Assembly: GCA_021786295.1 (NCBI GenBank)
Contig: JAJYNO010000036.1
Location: forward strand, 1-50,373
From: a bacterium
Lineage (GTDB): Bacteria > Elusimicrobiota > Elusimicrobia > Elusimicrobiales > UBA9959
Reading direction: 5' to 3'
Length of the DNA: 50,373 nt
Every line of letters starts with the position of its first letter. The stretch's first letter is position 1. Of the stretch, positions 14,932 through 22,784 are shown one piece after another. The translations under genes and the position numbers were made by a program. The notes beneath the pieces are model-generated. The model had not been told where the DNA came from and ran no database searches. It saw only the letters and a list, made by a program, of their open reading frames with translations.

Positions 14932-14944
14932 GTTCCCGGTCCGG

Positions 14945-17002
14945 TTAATCCTTCTTCAGCACTATCCAGTCCTCGGAGAGCTGGGCCAGAGCTTCCTTGA
15001 AGGCCTTGTACTGCTGATAGCCGGCCGGCGGGATCCAGGTGTTGTCGAAGCGGAGGGTTTCCCTGAAGACCAGCGTCCCGCGCTCGTCCCTGAAAGAGGC
15101 CTTATAGGTCTCTCCGTCCGCGCTCAGGTCCAGGTCCTTGGGGGCGTAGTACAGGCGGTAGCCCTTGGGCAGCTTTATCTTTATGTCGCTGGAGTTAAGG
15201 CTGCGGGAGTACCAGAACATGGGCAGTTCGCGCGACGTTTCCGCCACGTTGTAGGCGGAATATTCCAGGCCCGGCACTTTGAGTATCATGTACTTGCCGG
15301 CCTTCATCGCGTAGCCGGGTATCTCCATAGAGAGCCTGAAGTCTATGTTCCGGGAGAGGTCGTTCAGGTTGTCCATCGTATAGCCGGTGAGGCGGGCGTT
15401 GGGATGGACGGAGTGGGCCAGCTTCTGCATGGCCTTGTCCAGGTCCTCTTTCTTGTAGTCCTTGTAGCCGCGCAGGCCTGCCTGGAAATCGCCGCTCACC
15501 TTTTCGGTATAGGAGCCGGCCAGCTTCCCGTCCTCGGACAGCGCGTAGGAGGCGTCCGTGAGGTCGGCCTCCTGCTCGGGGGAATGGTCGGCGTTGGTGA
15601 AGAGCGCGGGGCCGTCCCCCAGCACCCGGAAGGCGGGCACGCCCTGCAGTTCGGGCGACAGTTCCGTGTAGCGGCGCCTGTCGGAAAGCGGCGCCAGCGT
15701 CAGCTCCTTGCCGTCGGCTTCCAGCAGGCATTCCGCGTAGTCGAACTGGCGGATGTTCACCAGCTTGTCAGAGAAAGGAGAGTTCTTGCTGTGCGCGTAG
15801 GCGAACCCGGGGTTCAGTCCTGCCGCCTTCAGCATGGCGTACAGCAGGAACGGCTTGTCCAGCGCGTTGCCCGCCTTGCTGTCGAAGATCTCGCCTGCCG
15901 GCCGCGGCAGATAGGAGTAGTCGTCCATCCCTACGGGCTGGTATTTTACCGCGGTCGCCGTCCAGTCGTATAGCGCTTCCGCCTTCTGCGTGTCGGTGGT
16001 CTTTCCGGCTATCAGCTCCTCCGCTTTTGCCTTCATGGCCGCGGTGGCGGCCGCCTTCTCCTCTAGCAACGGGGCGAGCCGGGCGCGCAGGCCGTCCCAC
16101 GAGCCGTTGTCCAGCGACAGCAGCACCTGCGGCGAATAGCGCAGGAAAGGGGGGGAGTTCGGTTCCTCGTGATAGGAAGGAAGGTCGGAAACCTGCCAGA
16201 CGTAGGTCGTCGTCCCGTCCTTCTCCGTCCGCGACAGCTCCGCGCCTTTCGGCAGGTCGAACTCGTAATAGTCCAGCTTGAGCGGGGCTGGCACGGTCAC
16301 GACCAGCTTGAACGTCCTGACCGGCTCGTAGCGGCGCAGCGCGTAGTCGGCGAAGAACGGGTAGGTGGAGGCGTATACCGTGTCGGTGCGGGAGCCGTAG
16401 CCCAGAACGGTCCCTATCTGTACGTTGGGGATGGCGTATTTAAGCAGCTTCAGCCTGTCGTAGGAGGGGTACTCCGTGTTCGGCGAGCCCTCCATGACGG
16501 AGATGTCGTTGAGGTAGCTCACGGTGGAATCCGTTATGGAATAGGCGTAGTCTATCCGCGCCCTCTGCAGGCCGGGCAGGTAGGTGTGCTGCATGTACGC
16601 CGACGGGCTTTTGCCGCGCTCGCGCAGCACGTAGCTCAGGCCGCTGCTGGCCGTGTCCCAGCCCCCGTCCGGCGCGATCGTTATGACGTAGGACTCCAGC
16701 CAGTGGACGAAGCCGTCGTTGGGGTAGGCGGCGGGCGAAGGCGGGGCGGCCAGCAGCCCGGCCACGGCGGGGTCCTTCATCGGGTCCTCCTCTCCGGCCG
16801 AGTACTTCCTGACGAACTGCAGCTTCATCACGTCCTCGCGGGGGTGCGTCTGCGTTTTTCCGTCGACAACGATGCTGACCGCGCCGGAGCTCATCGAGAC
16901 GATGTCCCCGTTTATCTCGTCGCCGTTGTTCATGAACAGGATGTCGGCGCGGGCCGCGGCGGAGCAAAAGAACAGCAGGGCTATGGCGCTTAGAGTTTTC
17001 AT
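14945..17002 (-). CDS. Secreted DUF3857/transglutaminase-like protein, apparently inactive
   Basis: A 685-residue exported protein. It has a signal peptide (about 1-19) and a small N-terminal beta domain (LFMNNGDEINGDIVSM region). A DUF3857-like part follows (about 100-290) with VQIGTVLGYG, then a transglutaminase-like part (about 330-480). The site where active relatives have G-x-C-x-D reads SKAGNALDKPFLL, so the catalytic cysteine is missing; the partner histidine is not evident either. It is likely a non-enzymatic paralogue of the protein just upstream at 17004-19127, to which it is coupled with a 1-nt gap. Function is unknown. Confidence 0.75.
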   Translation of the reverse strand: MKTLSAIALLFFCSAAARADILFMNNGDEINGDIVSMSSGAVSIVVDGKTQTHPREDVMKLQFVRKYSAGEEDPMKDPAVAGLLAAPPSPAAYPNDGFVHWLESYVITIAPDGGWDTASSGLSYVLRERGKSPSAYMQHTYLPGLQRARIDYAYSITDSTVSYLNDISVMEGSPNTEYPSYDRLKLLKYAIPNVQIGTVLGYGSRTDTVYASTYPFFADYALRRYEPVRTFKLVVTVPAPLKLDYYEFDLPKGAELSRTEKDGTTTYVWQVSDLPSYHEEPNSPPFLRYSPQVLLSLDNGSWDGLRARLAPLLEEKAAATAAMKAKAEELIAGKTTDTQKAEALYDWTATAVKYQPVGMDDYSYLPRPAGEIFDSKAGNALDKPFLLYAMLKAAGLNPGFAYAHSKNSPFSDKLVNIRQFDYAECLLEADGKELTLAPLSDRRRYTELSPELQGVPAFRVLGDGPALFTNADHSPEQEADLTDASYALSEDGKLAGSYTEKVSGDFQAGLRGYKDYKKEDLDKAMQKLAHSVHPNARLTGYTMDNLNDLSRNIDFRLSMEIPGYAMKAGKYMILKVPGLEYSAYNVAETSRELPMFWYSRSLNSSDIKIKLPKGYRLYYAPKDLDLSADGETYKASFRDERGTLVFRETLRFDNTWIPPAGYQQYKAFKEALAQLSEDWIVLKKD

Positions 17003-17003
17003 G

Positions 17004-19127
17004 TTATTTCCCTCCGGCCGCTGAAGCGGAAAGGTCTTTAAGGAAAAGCTGGCTCTTGCTGTAGGCGGCGGCCTTCTGCAGGAGCGCCTTGTAGCCGGCG
17101 TAGCCGGCTGGCGGGACCAGGCGCACGGGCCTTTCCCAGGACATCGAACAGGTCAGCTCTTTTTTTGAGACCCGCCGGCAGCCGGCGGAGAAGGAGACGT
17201 ACTTATCCCTAAGCGTTATCTTCGGCGGCAGCGAGACCAGCTCGTAGTCCGCGGGCAGGGTTATCGTGTAGCGCTTGTACTGGCCCATGGAGGCCATATA
17301 CTCAATGGGGTACCTGCGCTTGTCCAGAGAAACCTCCCTTATGTAATAGGGGTTGATCTCGAAGTCGGGGAGCTTGACTATCAGTATGTCGCCGGCCCTC
17401 TGCGGCAGGTCTCGGACGGAGTAATTCAGTTCCACCGTGAAAGGCTTATCTATCTCTTCCGCGTTGTTCACCGCGTAGGAGGCCAGCTCCGCGTCCGGAT
17501 ATTCTCCTTTTGCCATGCGCTGGAAGGTCTGTTTCTGCTCCTCTTTCTTGATGGAGCGGAAGTAGCCGCGGTATTCTCCCTCCTCGGACCCGGTGAAGCT
17601 CATCGTCTCCGCTATATCGGCGGCGCCGGCGGAGGAGAGGGACATCTTGAAATCGCTGTAGTCGCCGTTGTCCTTGGGCGCCGGCACCGGCACGTAGTCT
17701 ATCTTCTTTCCGAAGATGTTCAGCACGTGCACGCCGTAGTCGAAGCTGGCTATCTCCGGGTACCTGTAGTCGTAGTTGGTGGAGTCCAGGAACACCTCCT
17801 TGCCTCCTATCTCGGCCACGGTTATCGCGTGGTCGAAGCCTATCTGCGGGACGGCGAAGTCGGTGGCCGCGAGGTTGTTGGTGTTGAGGATGATCGTGGA
17901 GGCCTTTATGCCGGCCGCGTTCAGCATGGCCACCAGCAGCAGCGACTTGTCTATGCAGCAGCCGTAGCGCCGCTTCCAGGTGACGTTGGCGTCGTAGCCT
18001 CCCCAGCCCGAGGCGACGCCCACCTTGACGGCGATATAACGGATGTCCTTCTGCACGTAGTGGTAGATCTTCGCCGCCTTTTCCTCGTCGGTCCTGGAGC
18101 CCTTGATCAGGTTCAGCGTGAACTGCCTCAGTTCGGGCGAGGCTTTGGAGCGCTCCCTGTGCATGGCGCCCATCCAGTCGAAGATGCGGCTCCAATCCTT
18201 GAATATGGCCCCGCGCACGAAGGGAGCCACGTCCTCGTAGGCCGGCATCTTAGGCTCTCCGACTATCGGCGGAACGTCCGCAAGAGACCAGGTGTAGGTC
18301 CTGTTCCCGGCGGAGGCGGAAATGACCGGCTTTGGGCTGCCGAAGCCGGAGAAGTTCTTGGCCGAATAGTAGAACGTGGCGCCGGCCGGCAGCGTTACCG
18401 ACATCCTGGAGAGGGCCTCCGGACCCTGGTAGTCCTGGAAACCCCACTGCGGAAAGAAGAAATCCTTGCGGAAAGGGTTGTAGGTCTCTATGGAATATTC
18501 GTAGTCGACTATGGACCCTATCTGGACGTTGGGCAGTTCGTACTGCGTGCAGATGTCCCCGCTGGTGAAGAAGTCTCCGCCTTCTTCCTGCGGTTTCGAG
18601 GTCTTTATCTGCGACGGGTCCAGGGTGTAAATGCCGCCGTCCGGATCGTAGACGTTAGCTTTAGTTATTTTCACCCTGTCCCGGCCGTCCTCCACGCAGG
18701 CGACTATCTGCCCCCAATCCTGCTTCAGGGAATCCTTGAGTATCTGCTTCACCTCGTGCTCGCGCAGGAGCTGGGTGCCGTCCGGGTTAAGGGTGTAGTC
18801 CCCCGAATCCAGCAGGGTGATGCCGTTGACCCCGGGGAACCTTTTGGCAAGCGCCGCGGCCTGGGCGAAGTACTTCCCGGCGGCGGCCCGGTCCTCCGGG
18901 GCGGCGGCCGAGGCCTTGGCGGCGGGCGCGGCGGCGGCTCCGGTCCTGAGCTGTATCTCGGATACCTCCGAGCGCGGCAGTGTCTTGCCGTCCTCCAGCT
19001 TTACTTCGGACGCGTCGAAAGAGGCGACCTGCGCGTCGACCTCTGCTCCCGAGCGCAGCGTGAGCTGCGCAGCGGCGGCCGGGCCGCAGGCCAGGGCCAG
19101 AGCGGAAAATAACAGAACTGTTCTCAT
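17004..19127 (-). CDS. Secreted DUF3857 and transglutaminase-like protein
   Basis: A 707-residue exported protein with a signal peptide (about 1-20), a short beta domain (LTLRSGAEVDAQVASF region), an Ala-rich linker, DUF3857 (about 95-300) and a transglutaminase-like fold (about 330-480). The triad is plausible: Cys in RYGCCIDKSLLL, His in GFDHAITV and Asp in FLDSTNYDY. Such proteins may cleave or crosslink proteins, but substrates are unknown. The start at 19127 is chosen because GGGAGG stands 4 nt before that ATG; a longer TTG start at 19139 would overlap the ribosome site. The paralogue at 14945 follows at once. Confidence 0.82.
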   Translation of the reverse strand: MRTVLLFSALALACGPAAAAQLTLRSGAEVDAQVASFDASEVKLEDGKTLPRSEVSEIQLRTGAAAAPAAKASAAAPEDRAAAGKYFAQAAALAKRFPGVNGITLLDSGDYTLNPDGTQLLREHEVKQILKDSLKQDWGQIVACVEDGRDRVKITKANVYDPDGGIYTLDPSQIKTSKPQEEGGDFFTSGDICTQYELPNVQIGSIVDYEYSIETYNPFRKDFFFPQWGFQDYQGPEALSRMSVTLPAGATFYYSAKNFSGFGSPKPVISASAGNRTYTWSLADVPPIVGEPKMPAYEDVAPFVRGAIFKDWSRIFDWMGAMHRERSKASPELRQFTLNLIKGSRTDEEKAAKIYHYVQKDIRYIAVKVGVASGWGGYDANVTWKRRYGCCIDKSLLLVAMLNAAGIKASTIILNTNNLAATDFAVPQIGFDHAITVAEIGGKEVFLDSTNYDYRYPEIASFDYGVHVLNIFGKKIDYVPVPAPKDNGDYSDFKMSLSSAGAADIAETMSFTGSEEGEYRGYFRSIKKEEQKQTFQRMAKGEYPDAELASYAVNNAEEIDKPFTVELNYSVRDLPQRAGDILIVKLPDFEINPYYIREVSLDKRRYPIEYMASMGQYKRYTITLPADYELVSLPPKITLRDKYVSFSAGCRRVSKKELTCSMSWERPVRLVPPAGYAGYKALLQKAAAYSKSQLFLKDLSASAAGGK

Positions 19128-19225
19128 CTTGCCTCCCAAGAAACCTGGCGGCCACGGGCCGCCGCTCCGTTAAATGATAGTAAATTTGTGCCCCGGGCTC
19201 TATTTCAATCCGGGGGAAATAATGC

Positions 19226-19231
19226 TAAAAT
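19226..19231 (+). promoter_or_regulatory. Probable extended -10 of the tRNA-Ile2 gene
   Basis: TGCTAAAAT is an extended -10 element whose predicted start (near 19238) lies 14 nt before the tRNA. The -35 region (TTTCAA at 19203) is poor. Confidence 0.45.
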
Positions 19232-19251
19232 ACTTGTTCCTTAAGATTTAC

Positions 19252-19325
19252 GGGCCCATAGCTCAGTTGGTTAGAGCAAGCGACTCATAATCGCTGGGTC
19301 GTAGGTTCAAGTCCTACTGGGCCCA
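19252..19325 (+). tRNA. tRNA-Ile2 (anticodon CAT, expected lysidine)
   Basis: A 74-nt cloverleaf: acceptor GGGCCCA/TGGGCCC with discriminator A, anticodon loop CTCATAA in an AGCGA/TCGCT stem, T-arm GTAGG-TTCAAGT-CCTAC. CAT could mean Met, but C4-G69 and C5-G68 pairs, A37-A38 and overall likeness to known Ile2 tRNAs favour the AUA-reading tRNA modified by TilS. CCA is not encoded. Confidence 0.85.
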
Positions 19326-19337
19326 GACTTTAAAATG

Positions 19338-19373
19338 AAAAAGCCGTCCGGAGTCGCCGGGCGGCTTTTTTTC
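19338..19373. terminator. Terminator after tRNA-Ile2
   Basis: The stem AAAAAGCCG-TCCGG / CCGGG-CGGCTTTTT with a short loop and a T7 run stops tRNA transcription. Its A-rich left side may also serve the converging gene ending at 19386. Confidence 0.8.
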
Positions 19374-19385
19374 GGAAGGCGGGCC

Positions 19386-20495
19386 TTATTTCAGCTTAAC
19401 GGCCCTGTCGTCGGAGTAGGAGTACTGCGCGGGCGTCGGGCCGGCCCCGTAGACGCGCAGCAGGACCAGCTGGTTGTCCTTGAATACGAATTCGCGCGAG
19501 AGCGCGCCGTCTTTCCCGAAAGCCTTCACCGTGCCGTCCGGGACCTTGCCTTCCTTGCGCAGCAGGTTGGACCCCTCGTCCAGCGTCAGCCTGCCTATCA
19601 GCTTGTCGTTGAGCCTGAAAGTGAAGAGTTCTCCGCGGGCCAGCCGCCTGGTCTGGACCGTCACCAGCGTGGCGGGCAGCTGCTGCGCCGGGGCTTCCGG
19701 CTTCCGCCCTGCCGGCAGGGCGGCGGGAGCCCCGGGTTGGACCGCAGCCGGCCGTCCGGCGGAATAGTAGGTGCGGGAGGTGACGGCGCCATCCGGGCCG
19801 TATTCTGTCTTCCAGCCGTCCAGCTTGTCGGCCTTGTAAGAGGCCTCCATCAGCAGCCCGCCGTCCTCGGTATAGTACCTGAGCGGCCCGTTCTTGAGCC
19901 CGCCCTGGTAGCCGGCCTCGGCCTGCAGCCTGCCGGAGGGATAATAGGCCTTGAGGGTGCCGTCGGCCTTGCCGTTCAGCATGGTCTTGACCGTTTTCGT
20001 GGCGCCGTCCGGGTAGTACTCGGTGTAGACGCCGTTCCCTATGCGGCCTTCGGAGGAAAGCAGTGCTCCGGAGGCGTCGAAGGTCTCGGTGGCTATTATC
20101 ACGCCGTCGTCCATGTAGACCTGCAGGCGGATGGCCGCGCCGGGGGAGACCGTGACGAAGGAGAGGCCTGGCGCGGATGTGGCGGTCATGGAGCTCTGCG
20201 GCTGCCCCGCGGGCGGAGCCGCGGTTGCGGCCGCGGCGGACGGGATGGGCGCCGCGGCTGCCGCGGCTGCGGAAGAGCTCTGGATGCCAGCGGCCGCGGC
20301 CGGGTCGTCTATCTTCTGCTCCTTGATGTCGGTGAGTTGTATGGTGAGGGGACCGTACTTGGTCTGCACCAGCAGGGTGCCGTTAATGGTGCCGGTCACG
20401 CTGCCTTCCACCCGCGTCCCGTCATTCAGGACGAAGGTGTCGGCTCTCCCCAGTGAGGGGAGCGCGAGAAGCGTTATCATCAGAAAGGTCTTCAT
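19386..20495 (-). CDS. Secreted YwqK/MORN-like repeat protein
   Basis: A 369-residue exported protein with a signal peptide (about 1-18). A small N-terminal beta domain (FVLNDGTRVEGSVTGT) is shared with the two transglutaminase-like proteins downstream of the tRNA. An Ala/Pro-rich linker (about 65-110) leads to at least four copies of a roughly 23-residue repeat of the form YYPDGxxKxxxxxxNGKxDGxxKxYY (about 150-265), and a further two near the C-terminus. Such repeats occur in YwqK-like and MORN-like proteins and are probably structural or binding. The ribosome site AGGAG precedes ATG 20495. Confidence 0.75.
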   Translation of the reverse strand: MKTFLMITLLALPSLGRADTFVLNDGTRVEGSVTGTINGTLLVQTKYGPLTIQLTDIKEQKIDDPAAAAGIQSSSAAAAAAAPIPSAAAATAAPPAGQPQSSMTATSAPGLSFVTVSPGAAIRLQVYMDDGVIIATETFDASGALLSSEGRIGNGVYTEYYPDGATKTVKTMLNGKADGTLKAYYPSGRLQAEAGYQGGLKNGPLRYYTEDGGLLMEASYKADKLDGWKTEYGPDGAVTSRTYYSAGRPAAVQPGAPAALPAGRKPEAPAQQLPATLVTVQTRRLARGELFTFRLNDKLIGRLTLDEGSNLLRKEGKVPDGTVKAFGKDGALSREFVFKDNQLVLLRVYGAGPTPAQYSYSDDRAVKLK

Positions 20496-20572
20496 TTCTT
20501 TCTCCTGTTCCCGGTTATTTTACCAAAAGAAAGGCTTTGCGCGGCGCAGGGCCCTGTGCGGGCGGATATTGA

Positions 20573-20601
20573 ATGAATGATACCCAAATGGTATCATTCA
20601 T
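20573..20601. promoter_or_regulatory. Perfect palindromic operator before the Rrf2 gene
   Basis: The 12-bp arms ATGAATGATACC and GGTATCATTCAT are exact complements around a 5-nt spacer (CAAAT), 4 nt before the Rrf2 start codon at 20605. A dimeric Rrf2 regulator binding here would cover the start region and repress its own operon. Confidence 0.75.
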
Positions 20602-20604
20602 GCC

Positions 20605-21000
20605 ATGAAGATATTGAACAGGGATGTGGATTACGCCGTCCGCGCGCTGGTGCTGATGGCCAGGAACGACAGGCCGGCTACGCCTGTTGCCGGGATGCGG
20701 GAGGAGGTCAGGGTTTCCGGTCCCTTCCTGAGGAAGATCATGCAGAAGCTTCAGCGGTCGGGCTTCGTGCATTCCGTCAAGGGCAAGGGCGGGGGCTTCG
20801 CGCTGGCGCGCGACCCCGGGAACATAAGGCTCGGCGAACTGGTTTCCGCGCTGCAGGGCGGAATAAGACTGAACGATTGCGTCTCGGGAGGAAAGCTCTG
20901 CGCCTTTCACTCGGCCTGCAAGCTGCGCGGCCGGCTGGCCTCGATGGAGGGCCGGCTTTTGGAAGAGCTGGCGGCCATAACGGTAAAGGACCTGGCATGA
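20605..21000 (+). CDS. Rrf2 family iron-sulfur transcription regulator
   Basis: A 131-residue regulator with an N-terminal winged helix (about 1-75; DVDYAVRALVLMA, LRKIMQKLQRSGFV and the wing KGKGGGFAL). The cluster-binding loop is NDCVSGGKLCAFHSACKLR with three cysteines, as in Rrf2/IscR-type proteins that hold an Fe-S cluster. It probably senses redox, iron or Fe-S status and controls the coupled ferredoxin-like gene. The next gene's ATG overlaps its stop (ATGA). The palindrome at 20573-20601 is the likely operator. Confidence 0.9.
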   Translation: MKILNRDVDYAVRALVLMARNDRPATPVAGMREEVRVSGPFLRKIMQKLQRSGFVHSVKGKGGGFALARDPGNIRLGELVSALQGGIRLNDCVSGGKLCAFHSACKLRGRLASMEGRLLEELAAITVKDLA

Positions 21001-21869
21001 AAACGAAAAGGCGGATCATAAGTATAGACGAAGAGAAATGCGACGGCTGCGGAGCCTGCGAGACCGGTTGCCATGAGGGCGCGCTGCGGGTTATAGACGG
21101 CAAGGCCCGGCTGGTCAGCGAACTGCTCTGCGACGGGCTGGGAGCCTGCATAGGGGACTGCCCGCGGGGCGCCATCAGGATCGAGGAACGCGCCGCCGAG
21201 CCCTACGACGAGGCGAAGGTCATGGAGGGCATGGTCAAGTACGGTTCTGGCACGATAAAAGCCCACCTGGAGCACCTGGCCGGCCGCGGCCAGAGGACTC
21301 TGCTGGCCCGGGCCCTGGCTTATCTGAAGGAGCGCGGCATCAGCAGCCCTATGGAGGAAGAAATGACGCTTAATGGAAGGAGCGGCCAGCTGCACGGCGG
21401 TCACGGTCCCTGCGGCTGCCCGGGTGAGAAGACCATGGATCTCAGGGGGGAGGGCGCGTCCGGCGCGGAGGCGGCGCGGAAGGGCGGGTCGCAACTGCGG
21501 CAGTGGCCGGTGCAGCTGCACCTTATCTCCCCCATGGCCCCGTATTTTGAGAAGGCGGACCTCCTGGTGGCGGCAGATTGCACGGCCTACGCCTACGGCG
21601 ATTTCCACGGCGACTTTATAAAGGGCAGGGCCATGGTCGTGGCCTGCCCAAAACTGGACGACGGGCTGGAAATATACGAGGAAAAACTGCGGGCCCTCAT
21701 AGAGGACGCCGGTGTGAACACCATAACGGTGGCGCAGATGGAGGTGCCATGTTGCGGCGGGCTGCTGGCGCTTGTGCGGCGCGCGGCTGAAGCGGCCGGG
21801 CGGAAGGTGCCGGTGAAGCGCGTGGTGCTGGGAGTCCAGGGCGGAATAAAAAGCGAGGAGTGGCTCTAG
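20997..21869 (+). CDS. Ferredoxin-like 4Fe-4S protein of an Rrf2-controlled operon
   Basis: A 290-residue cytoplasmic iron-sulfur protein. Two 4Fe-4S motifs lie at the N-terminus (CDGCGACETGC and CDGLGACIGDC, about residues 14-60). A further cysteine cluster, HGGHGPCGCPG, lies near 140 and a CCGG motif near 250. The C-terminal half (about 175-290) looks like a conserved domain found with ferredoxins in anaerobes. The start at 20997 is set by the ATGA overlap with the Rrf2 gene. A role in redox regulation or electron transfer is likely; the partner is unknown. Confidence 0.8.
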   Translation: MKTKRRIISIDEEKCDGCGACETGCHEGALRVIDGKARLVSELLCDGLGACIGDCPRGAIRIEERAAEPYDEAKVMEGMVKYGSGTIKAHLEHLAGRGQRTLLARALAYLKERGISSPMEEEMTLNGRSGQLHGGHGPCGCPGEKTMDLRGEGASGAEAARKGGSQLRQWPVQLHLISPMAPYFEKADLLVAADCTAYAYGDFHGDFIKGRAMVVACPKLDDGLEIYEEKLRALIEDAGVNTITVAQMEVPCCGGLLALVRRAAEAAGRKVPVKRVVLGVQGGIKSEEWL

Positions 21870-21900
21870 TTCCCCCCTTTACCGCCGGCCCGCTTAGCGG

Positions 21901-21906
21901 TAGAAT
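21901..21906 (+). promoter_or_regulatory. Possible -10 element (TAGAAT)
   Basis: GCGGTAGAAT lies 27 nt before the start at 21933, with the ribosome site AAGGGGAGGAG between. It resembles the strings at 1481 and 33998. A -35 box is not clear. Confidence 0.35.
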
Positions 21907-21932
21907 ATAGCCGTCGGTAAGGGGAGGAGCCC

Positions 21933-22619
21933 ATGAAGAAGATCGTATTCCTTTTGATCCTGGCCCTGCTCGGCGGCTACGCGCTGCTGCTGGCCAAGCC
22001 GGAGCTGTATTTCGACAAGAGCGCCGATTACGGCATATTCACCCTGAGGGCGAGGGGAGAACTGCCGGCGTCCCCGGAGGCCGTGCTGAATTCCGCCGGG
22101 GACAGGATCTCGGGTTCCGATATCTACACGCCTGGCCAGAGGTTCGAACTGATACTCACTTCCGGGCCGTGGGAGTACAGGCTCTTCACTCCTTTCCTGA
22201 AAGGAGATTTCTTCAGGGTTAACCCATACAACGCCGCCGTTTTCCTGGCGCCCGGGGCGGATTTCGCCGGCGACAAGGCCGTGACGGCCTCCGGCTACCT
22301 CCGCAGCCTCAGCGGGGTGGTGACGGCCGCGGCCGCCTGGGTGATGACCCTGCGCAAGGTGCTGCCCCTGACCTACCTGACCATGGGGGACTGGGAGCTG
22401 CGCGGCTACGCTGAACTGCTGTCCGGGGGCACCGGCGAGTTCAATCCCTCTGACGCCTGCGCAGGCGGGGACCGGCCGGGCCTGGAGGACTACAAGGACG
22501 GGCTGATGCTGGACAGGCTGCTGAAGGAGGAGAACCTGGTCTACAACGACCTGCTGCTCCGTGGCGCCAGCGAAGAGGACGCCGAAAGGCGGTTCAGAAG
22601 GAATTACTGCGGCGGCTGA
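21933..22619 (+). CDS. Hypothetical secreted or membrane-anchored protein
   Basis: A 228-residue protein of no recognised family. A hydrophobic N-terminus (about 3-22) acts as signal peptide or anchor. The remainder is soluble apart from a mildly hydrophobic stretch near 130-150 (GVVTAAAAWVMTLRKVLPL). The ribosome site AAGGGGAGGAG is strong. The C-terminus is helical and charged. It stands alone between the ferredoxin-like gene and tRNA-Cys, so context does not suggest a function. Confidence 0.6.
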   Translation: MKKIVFLLILALLGGYALLLAKPELYFDKSADYGIFTLRARGELPASPEAVLNSAGDRISGSDIYTPGQRFELILTSGPWEYRLFTPFLKGDFFRVNPYNAAVFLAPGADFAGDKAVTASGYLRSLSGVVTAAAAWVMTLRKVLPLTYLTMGDWELRGYAELLSGGTGEFNPSDACAGGDRPGLEDYKDGLMLDRLLKEENLVYNDLLLRGASEEDAERRFRRNYCGG

Positions 22620-22624
22620 CGGTT

Positions 22625-22653
22625 TTGTCAGGCGGCCCGCTTTTTGATAAGAT
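22625..22653 (+). promoter_or_regulatory. Sigma-70 promoter of tRNA-Cys
   Basis: TTGTCA at 22625 and TAAGAT at 22648 with a 17-nt spacer give a good housekeeping promoter whose start falls a few bases before the tRNA. Confidence 0.65.
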
Positions 22654-22663
22654 ATTCCGACAC

Positions 22664-22735
22664 GGCGCGGTGGCCAAGTGGTAAGGCGACAGTCTGCAAA
22701 ACTGTTATTCGCGGGTTCGATTCCCGCCCGCGCCT
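22664..22735 (+). tRNA. tRNA-Cys (anticodon GCA)
   Basis: A 72-nt cloverleaf with acceptor GGCGCGG/CCGCGCC, discriminator T (typical for Cys), anticodon loop CTGCAAA in an ACAGT/ACTGT stem, and T-arm GCGGG-TTCGATT-CCCGC. CCA is not encoded. The aminotransferase gene follows after 49 nt and may be co-transcribed. Confidence 0.95.
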
Positions 22736-22784
22736 TTCTTCTTTTAAACATCTACCGGAGGAGGGGAACAGACCCCTTACCGCC

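Noticed and set aside
19252-19325. Elongator tRNA-Met for the CAT anticodon
   Set aside because: Stem bases and overall sequence match Ile2 tRNAs better, though Met cannot be wholly excluded.
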